Notes: generated by a model not told the origin, from the sequence alone. Shown: positions 29,216 to 38,341, counted from the stretch's first letter. The stretch: DNA of 64,000 nucleotides from an uncultured Dehalococcoidia bacterium (GCA_951812535.1 CATOSK010000011.1:219084-283083); one strand, 5' to 3'. Made by a program: numbers and translations.

Positions 29216-29318
29216 AACCAACCACCTCGTACGGGGACTTGTATGTGTGCCGGATGATGCGCCGATTGTAACATACGGCTCCGCCGGTCTTCTAACCGGG
29301 GCGCCGCCGCGGGCACCC

Positions 29319-29401
29319 TCGGAACAACCTCATCGGAACAACCTCAAAGAAGCATTGGGAACGGAGGTTGGAATGCGCCTCCGAGGTTGGAATGCGCCTC
29401 C
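29319..29401. repeat. Two short perfect tandem duplications
   Basis: A 14-bp unit TCGGAACAACCTCA occurs twice in a row (29319-29346), and a 19-bp unit GAGGTTGGAATGCGCCTCC occurs twice in a row (29364-29401). Both lie in the intergenic region upstream of the CoA transferase gene, between divergent genes. A TATACT follows at about 29415. Confidence 0.75.
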
Positions 29402-29462
29402 GGCGGAGGCGGGGTATACTTGGCCAATCGTCGGAAAATCGGGAAAGAAAGCAGGAGTCCGC

Positions 29463-30692
29463 ATGGAACCCCTCAGCGATATCCGGGTCCTGGCGGTTAC
29501 GGTGTTCCTTGCCGGCCCGTACCTGAGCATGAATTTGGCGAGGATGGGGGCCGAGGTCATCAAGGTGGAAATCCCGGGACGGGGCGACCCGGTGCGGGGC
29601 AACGGGCCGTTCGCGGGGCCGGAAGGCATCCACAATACCCCGCAGACGAAGCAGGACATCGCCACCCGGTTTTTGAAGCGCACCCAGGGGGTGAAGAGCG
29701 TCACCCTGAACCTGAGAGACCCCAAGGGACGGGAGATGTTTCTCGACATGGCCCGACAGTCGGACATTGTCCTGGAGAACCTGGCTCCCGGCTCAATGCG
29801 CCGCCTCGGGTTGGGTTACGACGACGTGTCCGCAGTCAACCCGGGGATCATCTACTGCTCCATCGCCGGTTACGGGCAGACCGGTCCCTACGCCGAGCGG
29901 CCGGCCCACGATCCGCAGATACAGGGGATGAGCGGGTTGATGGATATCAACGGGGACGCCGACGGGCCTCCGACCAAGGTGGGGTTCTACATCGGAGACC
30001 TGGTGACTCCCCTGTTTGCCGCGTACTCGATCATGGGAGCGCTGCGGGAGAAGGAACGGACCGGGAAGGGGCAGCACCTGGACGTTTCCATGATGGATAC
30101 CCTGGCCGCGCTGATGTTCATGGAGAACCTGGAAGAGGACGTGGAAGCGGGCAATCCCCTCCGCACCGGCAACACCAGCCGAGGCGGCCCTACCGGCCTG
30201 TACCACGCCTCGGATGCTGACCTGATAATCACCGCCGCCAGCGATGACCAGTGGAGGCGGTTGTGCGGTGCCTTGTCGGCGCCGGAACTCTTTGAAGACC
30301 CGCGATTCACAGACTACACTTCCCGATCAGTCAATGTGGCGGACGCGCGGGAAGAGGTTCAAGAGCGCGTTGGCAAGATGACGCAGGCGGAGATCCTGGC
30401 GAGGTTGGAGGAGTCCGACGTCCCTTGCGGGCCGGTGCGGACTGTGCCCGACATAATGGCCGACCCTCACTTCCATAAGAGAGGAACTCTCCAGCCAATG
30501 CTGCACGGCGCAATGGAGGCTCCGGTGCCAGGCGGAATAGCCTCCGGGTTCCCGGTGGTGTTCTCCGGCGGGCCGCTCCCAACATTGTCTGGCGCGCCGA
30601 CACTGGGAATGCACAACGGCGAGATATACGGAAGGCTGCTGGACCTGGACGAGTCCGAACTGGAAGGTCTGCACGCCGCCGGCGTGATTTAG
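29463..30692 (+). CDS. CaiB/BaiF family CoA transferase
   Basis: A 409-residue class III CoA transferase: VLAVTVFLAGPYLSMNLARMGAEVIKVE, NLKDP-like NLRDPKGREMF, DPQIQGMSGLM with the catalytic Asp, and the interlocked-dimer C-terminal part. It moves CoA between acyl-CoA and a free carboxylic acid through a glutamyl/aspartyl anhydride. The start is ATG 29463, with AGGAG 5 nt upstream. It begins a run of same-strand genes (DUF1326, CitE-like lyase, enoyl-CoA hydratase, EthD-like) that looks like an acyl-CoA degradation pathway. Confidence 0.9.
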   Translation: MEPLSDIRVLAVTVFLAGPYLSMNLARMGAEVIKVEIPGRGDPVRGNGPFAGPEGIHNTPQTKQDIATRFLKRTQGVKSVTLNLRDPKGREMFLDMARQSDIVLENLAPGSMRRLGLGYDDVSAVNPGIIYCSIAGYGQTGPYAERPAHDPQIQGMSGLMDINGDADGPPTKVGFYIGDLVTPLFAAYSIMGALREKERTGKGQHLDVSMMDTLAALMFMENLEEDVEAGNPLRTGNTSRGGPTGLYHASDADLIITAASDDQWRRLCGALSAPELFEDPRFTDYTSRSVNVADAREEVQERVGKMTQAEILARLEESDVPCGPVRTVPDIMADPHFHKRGTLQPMLHGAMEAPVPGGIASGFPVVFSGGPLPTLSGAPTLGMHNGEIYGRLLDLDESELEGLHAAGVI

Positions 30693-30699
30693 AGCCGCC

Positions 30700-31332
30700 A
30701 TGGCAGAATCCACGCCAACGGCTGCATGGTGGGCCGAGGGGGACCTATTTGAAGGCTGCAACTGCAATGTTGTCTGCCCCTGCCACGCCGACTTCCGCCA
30801 AAACAGCACCCACGAGACCTGCGACAACCTCTGGGGGATCCATATCGACGCCGGGGGATACGGCGGGCTGGATCTGTCCGGCCTGAACGCCCTGGTCGTC
30901 GCCGGCTCGCCGGGTCCCAGCATGTTCGCCGGAAACTGGACGGCGCTGGTTTTCGTGGATGACCAGTCCACTCCCGAACAGTACGCCGCGCTGGACGAAA
31001 TCCTGTCGGGCAGAGCGGGAGGCCCGTGGGAACGGATGGCCCGGTTCTACGCGGGCGAAGCGCCGCAATTCTGCCAGCCCGCCGCCTTTGCTTTCAGTAA
31101 ATCCGACCGCTCCAGGACGCTGGAGGTTGCCGATGTGGCATCCCTTCAGGTGGACGCGATCCGGGGCGCGGACCGGGATGAACCGGTGACGATCTCCAAC
31201 CTCTACAACGTGATCCATGGTCCGGAGCACGTCATAGCCCGGTCTCAGCTGACCCTGGATGCCGGCGGGTTGAAGTGGGACACCAGCGGCACCCACGGGT
31301 TGTACAGCCGCTTCCATTGGAGCAACCACTAG
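30700..31332 (+). CDS. DUF1326 domain protein
   Basis: A 210-residue protein starting with the DUF1326 hallmark WWAEGDLFEGCNCNVVCPCH, whose closely spaced Cys residues suggest metal or redox chemistry. The C-terminal part has FHWSNH, also typical. Function is unknown. It starts 8 bp after the CoA transferase, so it is very probably in the same operon. Short direct repeats of the AGCAACCACTAGTG kind follow its end (about 31320-31350). Confidence 0.85.
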   Translation: MAESTPTAAWWAEGDLFEGCNCNVVCPCHADFRQNSTHETCDNLWGIHIDAGGYGGLDLSGLNALVVAGSPGPSMFAGNWTALVFVDDQSTPEQYAALDEILSGRAGGPWERMARFYAGEAPQFCQPAAFAFSKSDRSRTLEVADVASLQVDAIRGADRDEPVTISNLYNVIHGPEHVIARSQLTLDAGGLKWDTSGTHGLYSRFHWSNH

Positions 31333-31393
31333 TGAAGCAACCACTAGTGGAGCGACCACCAGCCCGTTGAAACTACCCATCTGTGAGGCTTAA

Positions 31394-32308
31394 ATGAGGT
31401 TCAAAGCCAAACCGCTACGGTCGGTGATGTTTGTGCCGGGCAACCGGGAAGACATGATGCGCAAGGCCCCCCAGTATGGGTCCGACGCACTGATCCTGGA
31501 CCTGGAAGACTCAGTGCCGGAGAACGAAAAGGACATGGCCCGCTCCCTGGTGGCTCGCATGGTCGAGGAACTGGGAGCGGCGGGGCAGAACCTTTTCGTC
31601 CGCGTCAACCGCCTGGAAACCGGCCTGACCGGACTCGACCTGGAAGCCGTAACCGGCCCCCACCTTTACGGCATTCTGCTGCCCAAGGTGGAGAGGCCCG
31701 AAGACGTGGTGGAGGTGGACACTCTCCTGCGCTTCTTCGAGCGCAAGGCCGGCATGACCATCGGCTCCATCTGCATCGACCCTTCCCTGGAGACCGCCGC
31801 GGGCATCCGGCAGGCTTACGAGATCGCCATGGCCTCGGAACGGGTGGCCCACATGGGCGGCAGCGGCGGCAAGGGAGGGGATACCGCCCGCTCTATCGGG
31901 TTCCAGTGGACGCCGGAGGGAATGGAGACCCTTTTCATCAAGTCCAAGGTGCTGGTGGACTCCCGTTCCGCCGGGATCGAGTTTCCCATCAGCGGCGGGT
32001 GGTTCGATATCCGCGACCTGGACGGGCTCCGCAACCTGGCCAACCAACTGAAGCAGCTTGGGTACACCGGAATGAACCTGATCCACCCGTCCCACGTTCC
32101 GGTGGTCAACGAGGTTTTCACCCCCACCGCCGAGCAGATCGCCCACTGGCAGGGACTGTTGAAAGCGATGGAAGAGCAGCGGGGGGCGGGCAGCGCGGTG
32201 GTGACCTACGCGGGCGACATGGTGGACATTGCCCACGAGGAGACGGCCCGCACTATGCTGGAAATGGTCCGCCAGTGGGGAATCGAGACCGGTACGGCAG
32301 CAGAATAA
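31394..32308 (+). CDS. HpcH/HpaI aldolase / CitE-like CoA ester lyase
   Basis: A 304-residue TIM-barrel protein of the citrate lyase beta / malyl-CoA lyase group: RSVMFVPGNREDMMRKAP, ALILDLEDSVPENEKD, LFVRVNRLETG, and a C-terminal MNLIHPSHVPVVNEVF. The acidic residues for Mg binding (LEDSV, and an acidic residue in the VAHMGG loop region) fit a lyase that cleaves or forms 3-hydroxyacyl-CoA esters. The substrate is unknown. It lies between the CoA transferase/DUF1326 pair and the enoyl-CoA hydratase. Confidence 0.85.
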   Translation: MRFKAKPLRSVMFVPGNREDMMRKAPQYGSDALILDLEDSVPENEKDMARSLVARMVEELGAAGQNLFVRVNRLETGLTGLDLEAVTGPHLYGILLPKVERPEDVVEVDTLLRFFERKAGMTIGSICIDPSLETAAGIRQAYEIAMASERVAHMGGSGGKGGDTARSIGFQWTPEGMETLFIKSKVLVDSRSAGIEFPISGGWFDIRDLDGLRNLANQLKQLGYTGMNLIHPSHVPVVNEVFTPTAEQIAHWQGLLKAMEEQRGAGSAVVTYAGDMVDIAHEETARTMLEMVRQWGIETGTAAE

Positions 32309-32338
32309 CCCCGGCACCCGGGAAACTGGAGAGGTTCG

Positions 32339-33157
32339 ATGACCGAGAGCCAACCATCAGGGCCCTACGCGGAGTACCAGCACCTCGTTGTGGAGCGTGC
32401 CGACGGCGTCGCCCTGTTGACCATGAACCGTCCTGAGGTGATGAACGCCACCAACGCCCAGCTCCATTATGAACTGAGCCGGATCTGGGTGGACCTGGGG
32501 AACGACACGGAAGTCCGCGCGGCGGTCATCACGGGAGCCGGCAACGCCTTTTCCGCCGGCGGAGACTTCGACCTCATCGAAGATTCCCTGGGGAACCCGG
32601 AATTGATTGGACGCACCATCAAGGAAGCGGGCGATATCGTCTACAACCTGCTCAACCTGGACAAGCCGGTCGTCTCAGCCATCAATGGAGTGGCCGTGGG
32701 CGCAGGCCTGGCAGTAGCCCTCCTTGCCGACATTTCCATCGCCTCGGAAAACGCCAGAATAACCGATGGGCATGTGCGGCTGGGAGTGGCCGCCGGAGAC
32801 CACGCCGCTATGATCTGGCCGCTGCTGTGCGGGATGGCCAAAGCAAAATACTACCTGCTCACCTGCGATTTCCTGGACGGAAGGGAGGCCGAGCGCATCG
32901 GACTGGTGAGCCTGGCGGTTCCCGCGGAAGAACTCATGCCCAGGGCCATGCAGGTAGCCCGCCAGTTGGCTGACGGCCCCCAACCAGCGATCCGCTTTAC
33001 CAAGCGGGCCCTGAACCAATGGCTCCGACAGGCCGGGCATACCTCCTTTGATTATTCGCTGCTGGCCGAGGCTCTGGGGTTCTTTGGTGATGATGTCAGG
33101 GAAGGATTGCAGGCCCTCCGCGAGCGGCGCGCGCCCAGGTTCCCGTCGGCCCAATGA
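32339..33157 (+). CDS. Enoyl-CoA hydratase/isomerase family protein
   Basis: A 272-residue crotonase-fold protein: [31 protein letters not shown] (oxyanion loop) and [20 protein letters not shown]. At the positions of the two catalytic Glu residues of hydratases the sequence shows [12 protein letters not shown], where the second Glu appears replaced by Asp, so isomerase, hydrolase or decarboxylase activity is also possible. It follows the CitE-like gene by 30 bp. Confidence 0.87.
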   Translation: MTESQPSGPYAEYQHLVVERADGVALLTMNRPEVMNATNAQLHYELSRIWVDLGNDTEVRAAVITGAGNAFSAGGDFDLIEDSLGNPELIGRTIKEAGDIVYNLLNLDKPVVSAINGVAVGAGLAVALLADISIASENARITDGHVRLGVAAGDHAAMIWPLLCGMAKAKYYLLTCDFLDGREAERIGLVSLAVPAEELMPRAMQVARQLADGPQPAIRFTKRALNQWLRQAGHTSFDYSLLAEALGFFGDDVREGLQALRERRAPRFPSAQ

Positions 33158-33225
33158 CGGGCCGGTTCGACCCAACGGGTCAAGACACCTGACCAGAAAG
33201 GTCACCGCAGGGTAAAGGAGGCACC

Positions 33226-33885
33226 ATGCCCAACAAGAAAGGCACCGGGCTGCTGATGGTCTGGGTTGACGTCCCCCCGGAATTGGAGGACGAGTTCAAC
33301 CGCTGGTACAACGAAGAACACATTCCCGAGTTGACTGCCATTCCGGGTGTTCTGAACGCCGCTCGTTACGAGGCGGTCAAGAGCGGTCCCAAGCACCTGG
33401 CCTGCTACGAACTGGAAAGCCCCGCTGTTCTCGATAGTCCCGGCTGGACGGGCCGCATCCTTTCCGAGTGGGCGCAGCGGATGGGGCCGCGGATCATCGG
33501 GAAGAACCTGATCAACCCGGTCTACGAGATGATTCACCCCGAATCCGTCACTGATGAGATTGCCCAGGCTGACATGGCCCCGGCGCTGCAGGTTGGCCGC
33601 ATGGACCCGGTGGAAGGCCACGAGGAAGAGTGGAACCGTTGGTACAACGAGGTATACATTCCCAACTACGAGAAGGTCCCCGGGTGCATTCGCGGGCGGC
33701 GCTGGAAGTGCGTCCGAGGGACGCCGTCCTACGCGACGGTCTACGAGTTCGAACATGAGGGAGTGTCGGACACTCCGGAGTGGCAGGAGCAGCAGAACAT
33801 CCACCCCGACAACCCCCGGATGCGCGGCCTGATGGTCCATGCTCCCGGTTCGCCCGGGATCTGGAAGAGGACTTTCCAGCTATAG
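33226..33885 (+). CDS. Tandem EthD/DUF4286-like protein
   Basis: A 219-residue protein with two related halves. The first has LLMVWVDVPPELEDEFNRWY followed by NEEHIPELTAIPGV; the second has GRMDPVEGHEEEWNRWYNEV followed by YIPNYEKVPG. The duplicated dimeric alpha-beta barrel would let one chain form a full barrel pair. It is a paralogue of the single-domain protein at 25742. Function is unknown. GGAGG lies upstream of the ATG at 33226. A hairpin at 33910-33929 follows the gene. Confidence 0.75.
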   Translation: MPNKKGTGLLMVWVDVPPELEDEFNRWYNEEHIPELTAIPGVLNAARYEAVKSGPKHLACYELESPAVLDSPGWTGRILSEWAQRMGPRIIGKNLINPVYEMIHPESVTDEIAQADMAPALQVGRMDPVEGHEEEWNRWYNEVYIPNYEKVPGCIRGRRWKCVRGTPSYATVYEFEHEGVSDTPEWQEQQNIHPDNPRMRGLMVHAPGSPGIWKRTFQL

Positions 33886-33909
33886 CACCGGTACTCGTTG
33901 AGACTCGCC

Positions 33910-33929
33910 GGGCCCATTCTTATGGGCCC
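33910..33929. terminator. Hairpin after the tandem EthD-like gene
   Basis: A perfect 8-bp stem GGGCCCAT / ATGGGCCC with a TCTT loop, 25 bp after the stop codon. There is no T-run, so termination is plausible but unproven. Confidence 0.45.
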
Positions 33930-33934
33930 ATCAG

Positions 33935-34111
33935 CAGGGCAATCGCATTTTGGTTCTTGAAGACCCATCAACGTTCACGATGAAGCGGCCCACCGGGCAA
34001 AGCAAGAAATAGATGGTCACGACCTTGCCGAAGGCAACAGTTGTGCCAAGGATGTATAGGCACCAGGCTGCGGCACCTTCATGGTGGTATCCTTCAAATG
34101 CGATTGCCCTG
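33935..34111 (+). repeat. MITE-like interspersed repeat, copy C (best-preserved ends)
   Basis: A 177-bp copy bounded by perfect 16-bp terminal inverted repeats: CAGGGCAATCGCATTT at the left and its exact complement at the right. The interior matches copies A and B (TTCTTGAAGACCCATC, GCGGCCCACCGGGCAAAG, GCGGCACCTTCATGGTGGTA). No clear target-site duplication is visible. It lies between the EthD-like gene and the YtkA-like gene. Confidence 0.85.
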
Positions 34112-34152
34112 GACCAATCAGCGCAGGACCAGGGAAACGTCTCCCCATCTGT

Positions 34153-34158
34153 TACACT
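34153..34158 (+). promoter_or_regulatory. -10 box TACACT, six bases before a start codon
   Basis: TACACT is followed by GGAAAC and then the ATG at 34165. As with the ABC exporter at 1222, transcription would begin at about the start codon and give a leaderless message. There is no clear -35 box. Confidence 0.35.
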
Positions 34159-34164
34159 GGAAAC

Positions 34165-34746
34165 ATGCGAATTGCGGACTGGGTTTTCCCATGCCTGGGG
34201 CAGGCCGCGGCGATTGTCGGCTGCATCCTGTTGTTGATCGCGGGAGCGGCGGTAACGCCGCATCCCGCCGAGGCCCAGCAAAGCGGGGCGAGACCCTATC
34301 GCGTTCACGCCGGCGCCTACGATATTACCGTGTTTTCCAACGCCTCAACCCTCTCCCTGGGTACGGTTGACTACGTGATCGTGATTGCCGAACCCGGCGG
34401 GGGCCCTCCTATCACCGATGCTCATGTTCTCATCCACGCCGAGCACGGGGTGGAAGAACAGAAGGGCCAGGCCATCGCCCTGCACGTTCCAGACAAACCG
34501 GGGCGGTACACGGCCCGGGTAGAGCTGGACCGGGCGGGGGTCTGGGAGATGGCGGTTGAGGTAAACAGCGACCGCGGAAGGGTGCAGATCGGGACGGCTT
34601 CTCATGTCGTGCCGACTCCCCGCCAGTCAACGGCCGGCGGGCTTGTGTTCATCGGCGTATTCTCCGTGCTGGTGCTGGTGGTGCTGTACCTCGCCTGGAG
34701 CTCCCGGAGGGCCCTTCGCCAGCGGGAGTTGACCGGTGCCGGTTAG
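34165..34746 (+). CDS. YtkA-like secreted/membrane protein next to CtaG
   Basis: A 193-residue protein with an N-terminal signal or anchor helix, an Ig-like domain (HAGAYDITVFSNASTLSLG, HVPDKPGRYTARVELDRAG) and a C-terminal membrane helix (GGLVFIGVFSVLVLVVLYLA). This resembles YtkA/FixH-type domains, often encoded beside cytochrome oxidase assembly genes. It overlaps the CtaG gene by 11 bp, so a role in copper delivery or oxidase assembly on the outer face of the membrane is likely (inference). Confidence 0.7.
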   Translation: MRIADWVFPCLGQAAAIVGCILLLIAGAAVTPHPAEAQQSGARPYRVHAGAYDITVFSNASTLSLGTVDYVIVIAEPGGGPPITDAHVLIHAEHGVEEQKGQAIALHVPDKPGRYTARVELDRAGVWEMAVEVNSDRGRVQIGTASHVVPTPRQSTAGGLVFIGVFSVLVLVVLYLAWSSRRALRQRELTGAG

Positions 34747-35680
34747 CAGTAATTTCCGGGGCTTTCCCCTGCTGGCAGTGCTGGCCGCCGCCGGTCTGGC
34801 ATTGGTCCCAACGGCGATTTACGCCCATGGAGGGGTCGAGCCAGGAGATAACATCTGGGCAGCGTGGACCACCAACCCGGTGCCCAGCCTCGCGATTTTC
34901 CTGGCGGCTTACCTTTATGTCAACGGACTGAGCCGCTGGCCGAATCCCAGCCACCCCATCAAATTCTGGCAGAAGGCATGCTTCTTCGCCGGTCTGCTAG
35001 TCATTTTCCTGGCCCTCCAATCTCCAATTGATCCCCTGGCCGAGCACCAATTCTCCGTCCACCAGCTCCAGCACATACTCCTCAGAATGGTTGCGCCGGT
35101 CCTGGTGCTGGCAGGAGCGCCCCTTACGCCCATGCTGCGCGGCCTTCCCTTGTGGGCGCTCCAGGGGTTCGTCCGCCCGGTCGTGCGAAACCCGGTGATG
35201 CAGCGCATCTATCACGTCATCACCAATCCCGTAGTGACCACGGTCACATTCTTGGGCACCTTGTATCTCTGGCAGGTGCCGGTCCTGCACAACCTGGCGG
35301 TGCGCAATGATCTGGTCCACGAGGTCATGCACCTGACAATGCTCGTTTCGGGGTTCATATTCTGGTGGGTGGTGATCGACCCCAAGCCCCACCGGTCCCG
35401 CCTACACCACGGGTTGCGGATACTCTACCTGGGCCTCATCGTGCTGCCCAACACCCTGCTGGGTGCCGGAATCACCTTCAACACCAACCTGATTTACGAA
35501 GCCTACTACGAGTTTCCCCAGCCCCTCGGCATTTCGCCTCTCACCGATCAGCAACTGGGGGGCCTGATCCTGTGGGTCATCGGGGATATGATGAGCATTA
35601 TCACCGCCGGGGTGGTGATGATAATGTGGTGGCAGAAGGAGCAGGTAGAAGAAGAGCGGTGGGACCCCTCGATTAGCTGA
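34736..35680 (+). CDS. CtaG-type cytochrome c oxidase assembly protein
   Basis: A 314-residue multi-spanning membrane protein of the caa3_CtaG family: HQFSVHQLQHILLRMVAPVL-type sequence (read in parts), GAPLTPMLRGLP, and HEVMHLTMLVSGFIFWW. Conserved His pairs in membrane helices fit copper handling for the CuB site of terminal oxidase. It has a GTG start overlapping the previous gene. No oxidase subunits are in the window. Confidence 0.85.
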   Translation: MPVSSNFRGFPLLAVLAAAGLALVPTAIYAHGGVEPGDNIWAAWTTNPVPSLAIFLAAYLYVNGLSRWPNPSHPIKFWQKACFFAGLLVIFLALQSPIDPLAEHQFSVHQLQHILLRMVAPVLVLAGAPLTPMLRGLPLWALQGFVRPVVRNPVMQRIYHVITNPVVTTVTFLGTLYLWQVPVLHNLAVRNDLVHEVMHLTMLVSGFIFWWVVIDPKPHRSRLHHGLRILYLGLIVLPNTLLGAGITFNTNLIYEAYYEFPQPLGISPLTDQQLGGLILWVIGDMMSIITAGVVMIMWWQKEQVEEERWDPSIS

Positions 35681-35725
35681 CCCCTGGCACCCACCAAACA
35701 CCGTCAAGACCCTCGGAGGATACCG

Positions 35726-36841
35726 TTGGCCGATCTCAAGGAACGCCCAGAACCCAAGTTCGACTGGTTCATTCCCATCGACGGCGATGGCCACCACGCC
35801 GGCACCTGGCAGGCGGAGCGTCCGCCTACCTTCGAGTACCTGCGTCAGGTAGTACAGACTGCGGAAGACCTGGGTTTCTACTCCCTGCTTATACCAACAA
35901 GGTTTGCCAACGGCCTTTTTTCCGAGGAAGCGCCCCTGGCGGAGACCTGGACCACTGCCACCGCCCTGGCCGCAGTCACCCGGCGCATCCGGTTCCTGGT
36001 CGCCGTGCGGCCCGGGTTTATATCCCTGGGGCTCTTCGCCCAGATGGCTGCCGCTTTCGACGAAATGTCCGGCGGAAGACTCGACATCAACATCGTGCCC
36101 GGTGGAATTGGCAATGACCTGGAACGATTGGGTGAGGCCACCGACCAGGCGACCCGCTACGAGCGGGCGGAGGAGTTCATTGACGCTTGCCGTGCCTTGT
36201 GGACGGCTTCCGGTCCCGCCCATTACGACGGGCAATTCTACCGTCTCAACGGCGCCTATTGTTCTCCGTCTCCATGCGGGGACGGTCCCAAGTTCTACCT
36301 GGGCGGAGTTTCGGAGCGGGCCATGGAGTTGTCCGCCCGGCAGGCCGACATACACCTGGGATGGATCGAACCCATCGAGCAGACGGCTCAACGCCTCGAT
36401 TCCCTGCGGAAACAATTCCACAAGACAGGACGCACACCATGTTTCGGCATCCGCACCCATCTCGTGGTCAGGGACACTGAGGACGAAGCCTGGCGTGCGG
36501 CCGGCGAGTTGATCGCCCAAGCCGACCCTCGAGTCAAAGCCCAGCGCAGCGCGACGGTGCAGGGCATCACAATGGTTGGTGTTCAGGCCCAGTCTAGGGA
36601 GGCCCCAGACCACCGGGTTGGCCCCCATCTGTGGAACGGACTCTCCGAGGTCCGGGTCAACTGCGGCAGCGCGCTGGTAGGGACACCGGAGCAGGTGTCG
36701 GACGAATTACTTTCCTACTGGCTGCTGGGGCTGGACGAGTTCATACTTTCAGGTTTCCCCCACGTCGAAGAATGCCACCGCGCCGCCGGGCAAGTGATCC
36801 CGCTCCTGAAAGAGAAAATAGCGGACGCCAAGGCCACGTAA
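35726..36841 (+). CDS. LLM-class flavin-dependent oxidoreductase, SsuD-like
   Basis: A 371-residue luciferase-like monooxygenase: FDWFIPIDGDGHHAGTW, SLLIPTRFANG, RFLVAVRPGFISLGLFAQMA and RLDINIVPGGIGNDLERLG are typical of alkanesulfonate (SsuD) or related FMNH2-dependent monooxygenases. The enzyme would use reduced flavin from a partner reductase to cleave C-S or C-N bonds; the substrate is unknown. The start is a TTG at 35726, with CGGAGGA 5 nt upstream. A terminator-like hairpin follows. Confidence 0.85.
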   Translation: MADLKERPEPKFDWFIPIDGDGHHAGTWQAERPPTFEYLRQVVQTAEDLGFYSLLIPTRFANGLFSEEAPLAETWTTATALAAVTRRIRFLVAVRPGFISLGLFAQMAAAFDEMSGGRLDINIVPGGIGNDLERLGEATDQATRYERAEEFIDACRALWTASGPAHYDGQFYRLNGAYCSPSPCGDGPKFYLGGVSERAMELSARQADIHLGWIEPIEQTAQRLDSLRKQFHKTGRTPCFGIRTHLVVRDTEDEAWRAAGELIAQADPRVKAQRSATVQGITMVGVQAQSREAPDHRVGPHLWNGLSEVRVNCGSALVGTPEQVSDELLSYWLLGLDEFILSGFPHVEECHRAAGQVIPLLKEKIADAKAT

Positions 36842-36843
36842 CA

Positions 36844-36883
36844 CTGGCTGATACATTCCAGCCAGCGGGGCCTTCTTTCTGTC
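36844..36883 (+). terminator. Terminator-like hairpin after the LLM oxidoreductase
   Basis: CTGGCTG (36844-36850) pairs with CAGCCAG (36859-36865); the sequence then runs through a GC patch to CCTTCTTT. It marks the left border of the accessory region. Confidence 0.5.
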
Positions 36884-36932
36884 CGAATCCGGAGAAGCCC
36901 ACCTGAAATCGCCTTTGCTATAATGGGGGACG

Positions 36933-37600
36933 GTGGCTACTGCGCCGGGTCCAGGGATAGCACCTGAAGAAGCGTCGTGGATCAAAAAGGACGAACTGTC
37001 TGTTGATGCTCGACGATTCTGCCACCAGCTAACTGGGCACCGGGAATATCATCGCCCTCTCTCCCTTAGCCAAGGTAAGAGTGGAGCGGATGCTGGCAAC
37101 TGGCAGGACAGGCCGGCAACCGGGTTGCACCTGGCCGACGTCAACGCCATCGGTGAGGCCAACGAGGTCCTCCGGAAGTTCCTGCCCCGTTTCAACGCCC
37201 GGTTCGCCGCGGCGGCGGAGCACCCCGAAGAGCCTACTACCGGTTCCGGTAGAACTGTCCCAGACCGAGACCAACAGCATCAAAGACACCCGCAAGTTGT
37301 CCCGGGACAACTCGGTGAGGGACCACTGGCGGGTCTGCAATTGCTGCCAGGGGAAGAACGGCCCAGCTATGCCAACGTTGGGGTGGACCCCCTGGAATGC
37401 GCCGATGGGGCGTTGTTGGTCTGGTATCGGGAGGAGGGTGTTGGTTCTCGGGACGGGGGCGCTACCCTCCTTGGCAATATGGAGAGCGTCCATAGCCTGC
37501 TCTCCCGGTCCGGAATCGGAGGAGGCCGTCGTTGGCGCAGGAAGCCGCCACCTGACCCAAGCCCAACGGGCGCCCGTGGCTGCTTTCGATTGGGATGAGG
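36933..37600 (+). pseudogene. Degraded transposase C-terminal part, ISNCY (IS1202) type
   Basis: Translated pieces match the C-terminal region of ISNCY-family transposases. HLADVNAIGEANEVLRKFLP and RFNARFAAAAEHPEE are in one frame (about 37125-37230). TRKLSRDNSVRDHWRVCN, the equivalent of the conserved RxVxxDNTV-type strand, is in a second frame. LQLLPGEERPSYANVGVDPL with ADGALLVWYREE is back in the first frame. Two frameshifts and the missing N-terminal catalytic part show a dead remnant. The region before about 37100 is not recognised. A TATAAT at 36919 precedes it. Confidence 0.6.
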
Positions 37601-37699
37601 AGGATGACACCAAGTCAGAAGGCGTGTCCGCCAAGGCAAGGGGCAGTAAGAGGAAACCGCTTCGCCACCAGTTGGACCGGACGGCTATGCAGACCCAGC

Positions 37700-37924
37700 A
37701 GGCCCGTTAGTAAGCAGGTGCAACTGTTCCGGGAACAGGGCCTCTCCATGAGGGTCATCGTCCGGGAGATGGGAATGTCCCTCGTTGCCGCGGGGAAGTA
37801 CGCCGACGCAGAGAGTCCGCCCACCAAGAAACTCAGGGCGAAGGAGCGAGCCAAGGGCGAGGTTCTGGCCGCATCATTGAGCGCCTCCGACCAACTAAGG
37901 GTGACATATTCACTTTTCACTTAA
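37700..37924 (+). pseudogene. Possible transposase N-terminal helix-turn-helix remnant
   Basis: The frame encodes KQVQLFREQGLSMRVIVREM followed by GMSLVAAGKYADAESPPTKK, which resembles the N-terminal helix-turn-helix of IS21-type transposases (EGLSIREIARxLGxSxxTVRKY). It stops at 37922-37924 with no catalytic domain. The match is weak and the frame may not be expressed. Confidence 0.3.
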
Positions 37925-38045
37925 GGGAGCAGAATCGCTGGACAACAACACCTTCACGACACTACCATGCCATATAATTCGTGACCAGCCCCTGCATCGC
38001 TGACCTGTATCGGTGCGGGAAAGCCTGTCAAGAATTCCCCCTCAT

Positions 38046-38122
38046 GGGCCGTTAGCTCAGCTAGGCAGAGCACCTGACTTTTAATCAGGGTGTCGTGGGT
38101 TCGATTCCCACACGGCCCACCA
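38046..38122 (+). tRNA. tRNA-Lys (TTT)
   Basis: A complete cloverleaf: acceptor GGGCCGT / ACGGCCC, D arm GCTC...GAGC, anticodon arm CCTGA-CTTTTAA-TCAGG with anticodon TTT, T arm GTGGG-TTCGATT-CCCAC, and an encoded CCA at 38120-38122. It lies between transposase debris on the left and the nucleotide-themed operon on the right. tRNA genes are common integration sites, but I see no direct repeat of its 3' end elsewhere in the window. Confidence 0.97.
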
Positions 38123-38216
38123 AACTGGACAAAATCAAGAACCTTCGTGATTAGGTTCACTCTGGTGGTGTAATTGGTCGCCTTTCCGACGCGACAGCCG
38201 AAGGATGAGGTTGTGA

Positions 38217-38244
38217 AGCCCCTGCTCGCAAGGCAGGGGCTTTT
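38217..38244 (+). terminator. Intrinsic terminator downstream of tRNA-Lys
   Basis: A perfect 9-bp stem AGCCCCTGC / GCAGGGGCT with a 7-nt loop, followed by TTTT. It ends the tRNA transcript about 95 bp after the gene and insulates the operon that follows. Confidence 0.85.
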
Positions 38245-38300
38245 CCTGTAGAAGTTCATGTACCTGGGTAGCCCGCCATGTGTGGTTCCACATCTCGTTC

Positions 38301-38332
38301 TACAATGGTAAGAGTTACTTACTACTGGTAAG
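38301..38332 (+). promoter_or_regulatory. Promoter and candidate XRE operator of the nucleotide-themed operon
   Basis: TACAAT (38301-38306) is a good -10 box, 35 bp before the first ATG (38342). Over the likely start point lie the inverted repeat GTAAG-AGTTA-CTTAC and a direct repeat of TGGTAAG, an arrangement that could bind the XRE repressor encoded two genes on. AAGGAG sits 6 nt before the ATG. No good -35 box is visible. Confidence 0.45.
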
Positions 38333-38341
38333 GAGAACGAA

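Noticed and set aside
27299..29257. A 652-codon open frame on the plus strand.
   Set aside because: Antisense to the molybdenum hydroxylase gene, low-complexity Gly/Val/His-rich translation with no domain.
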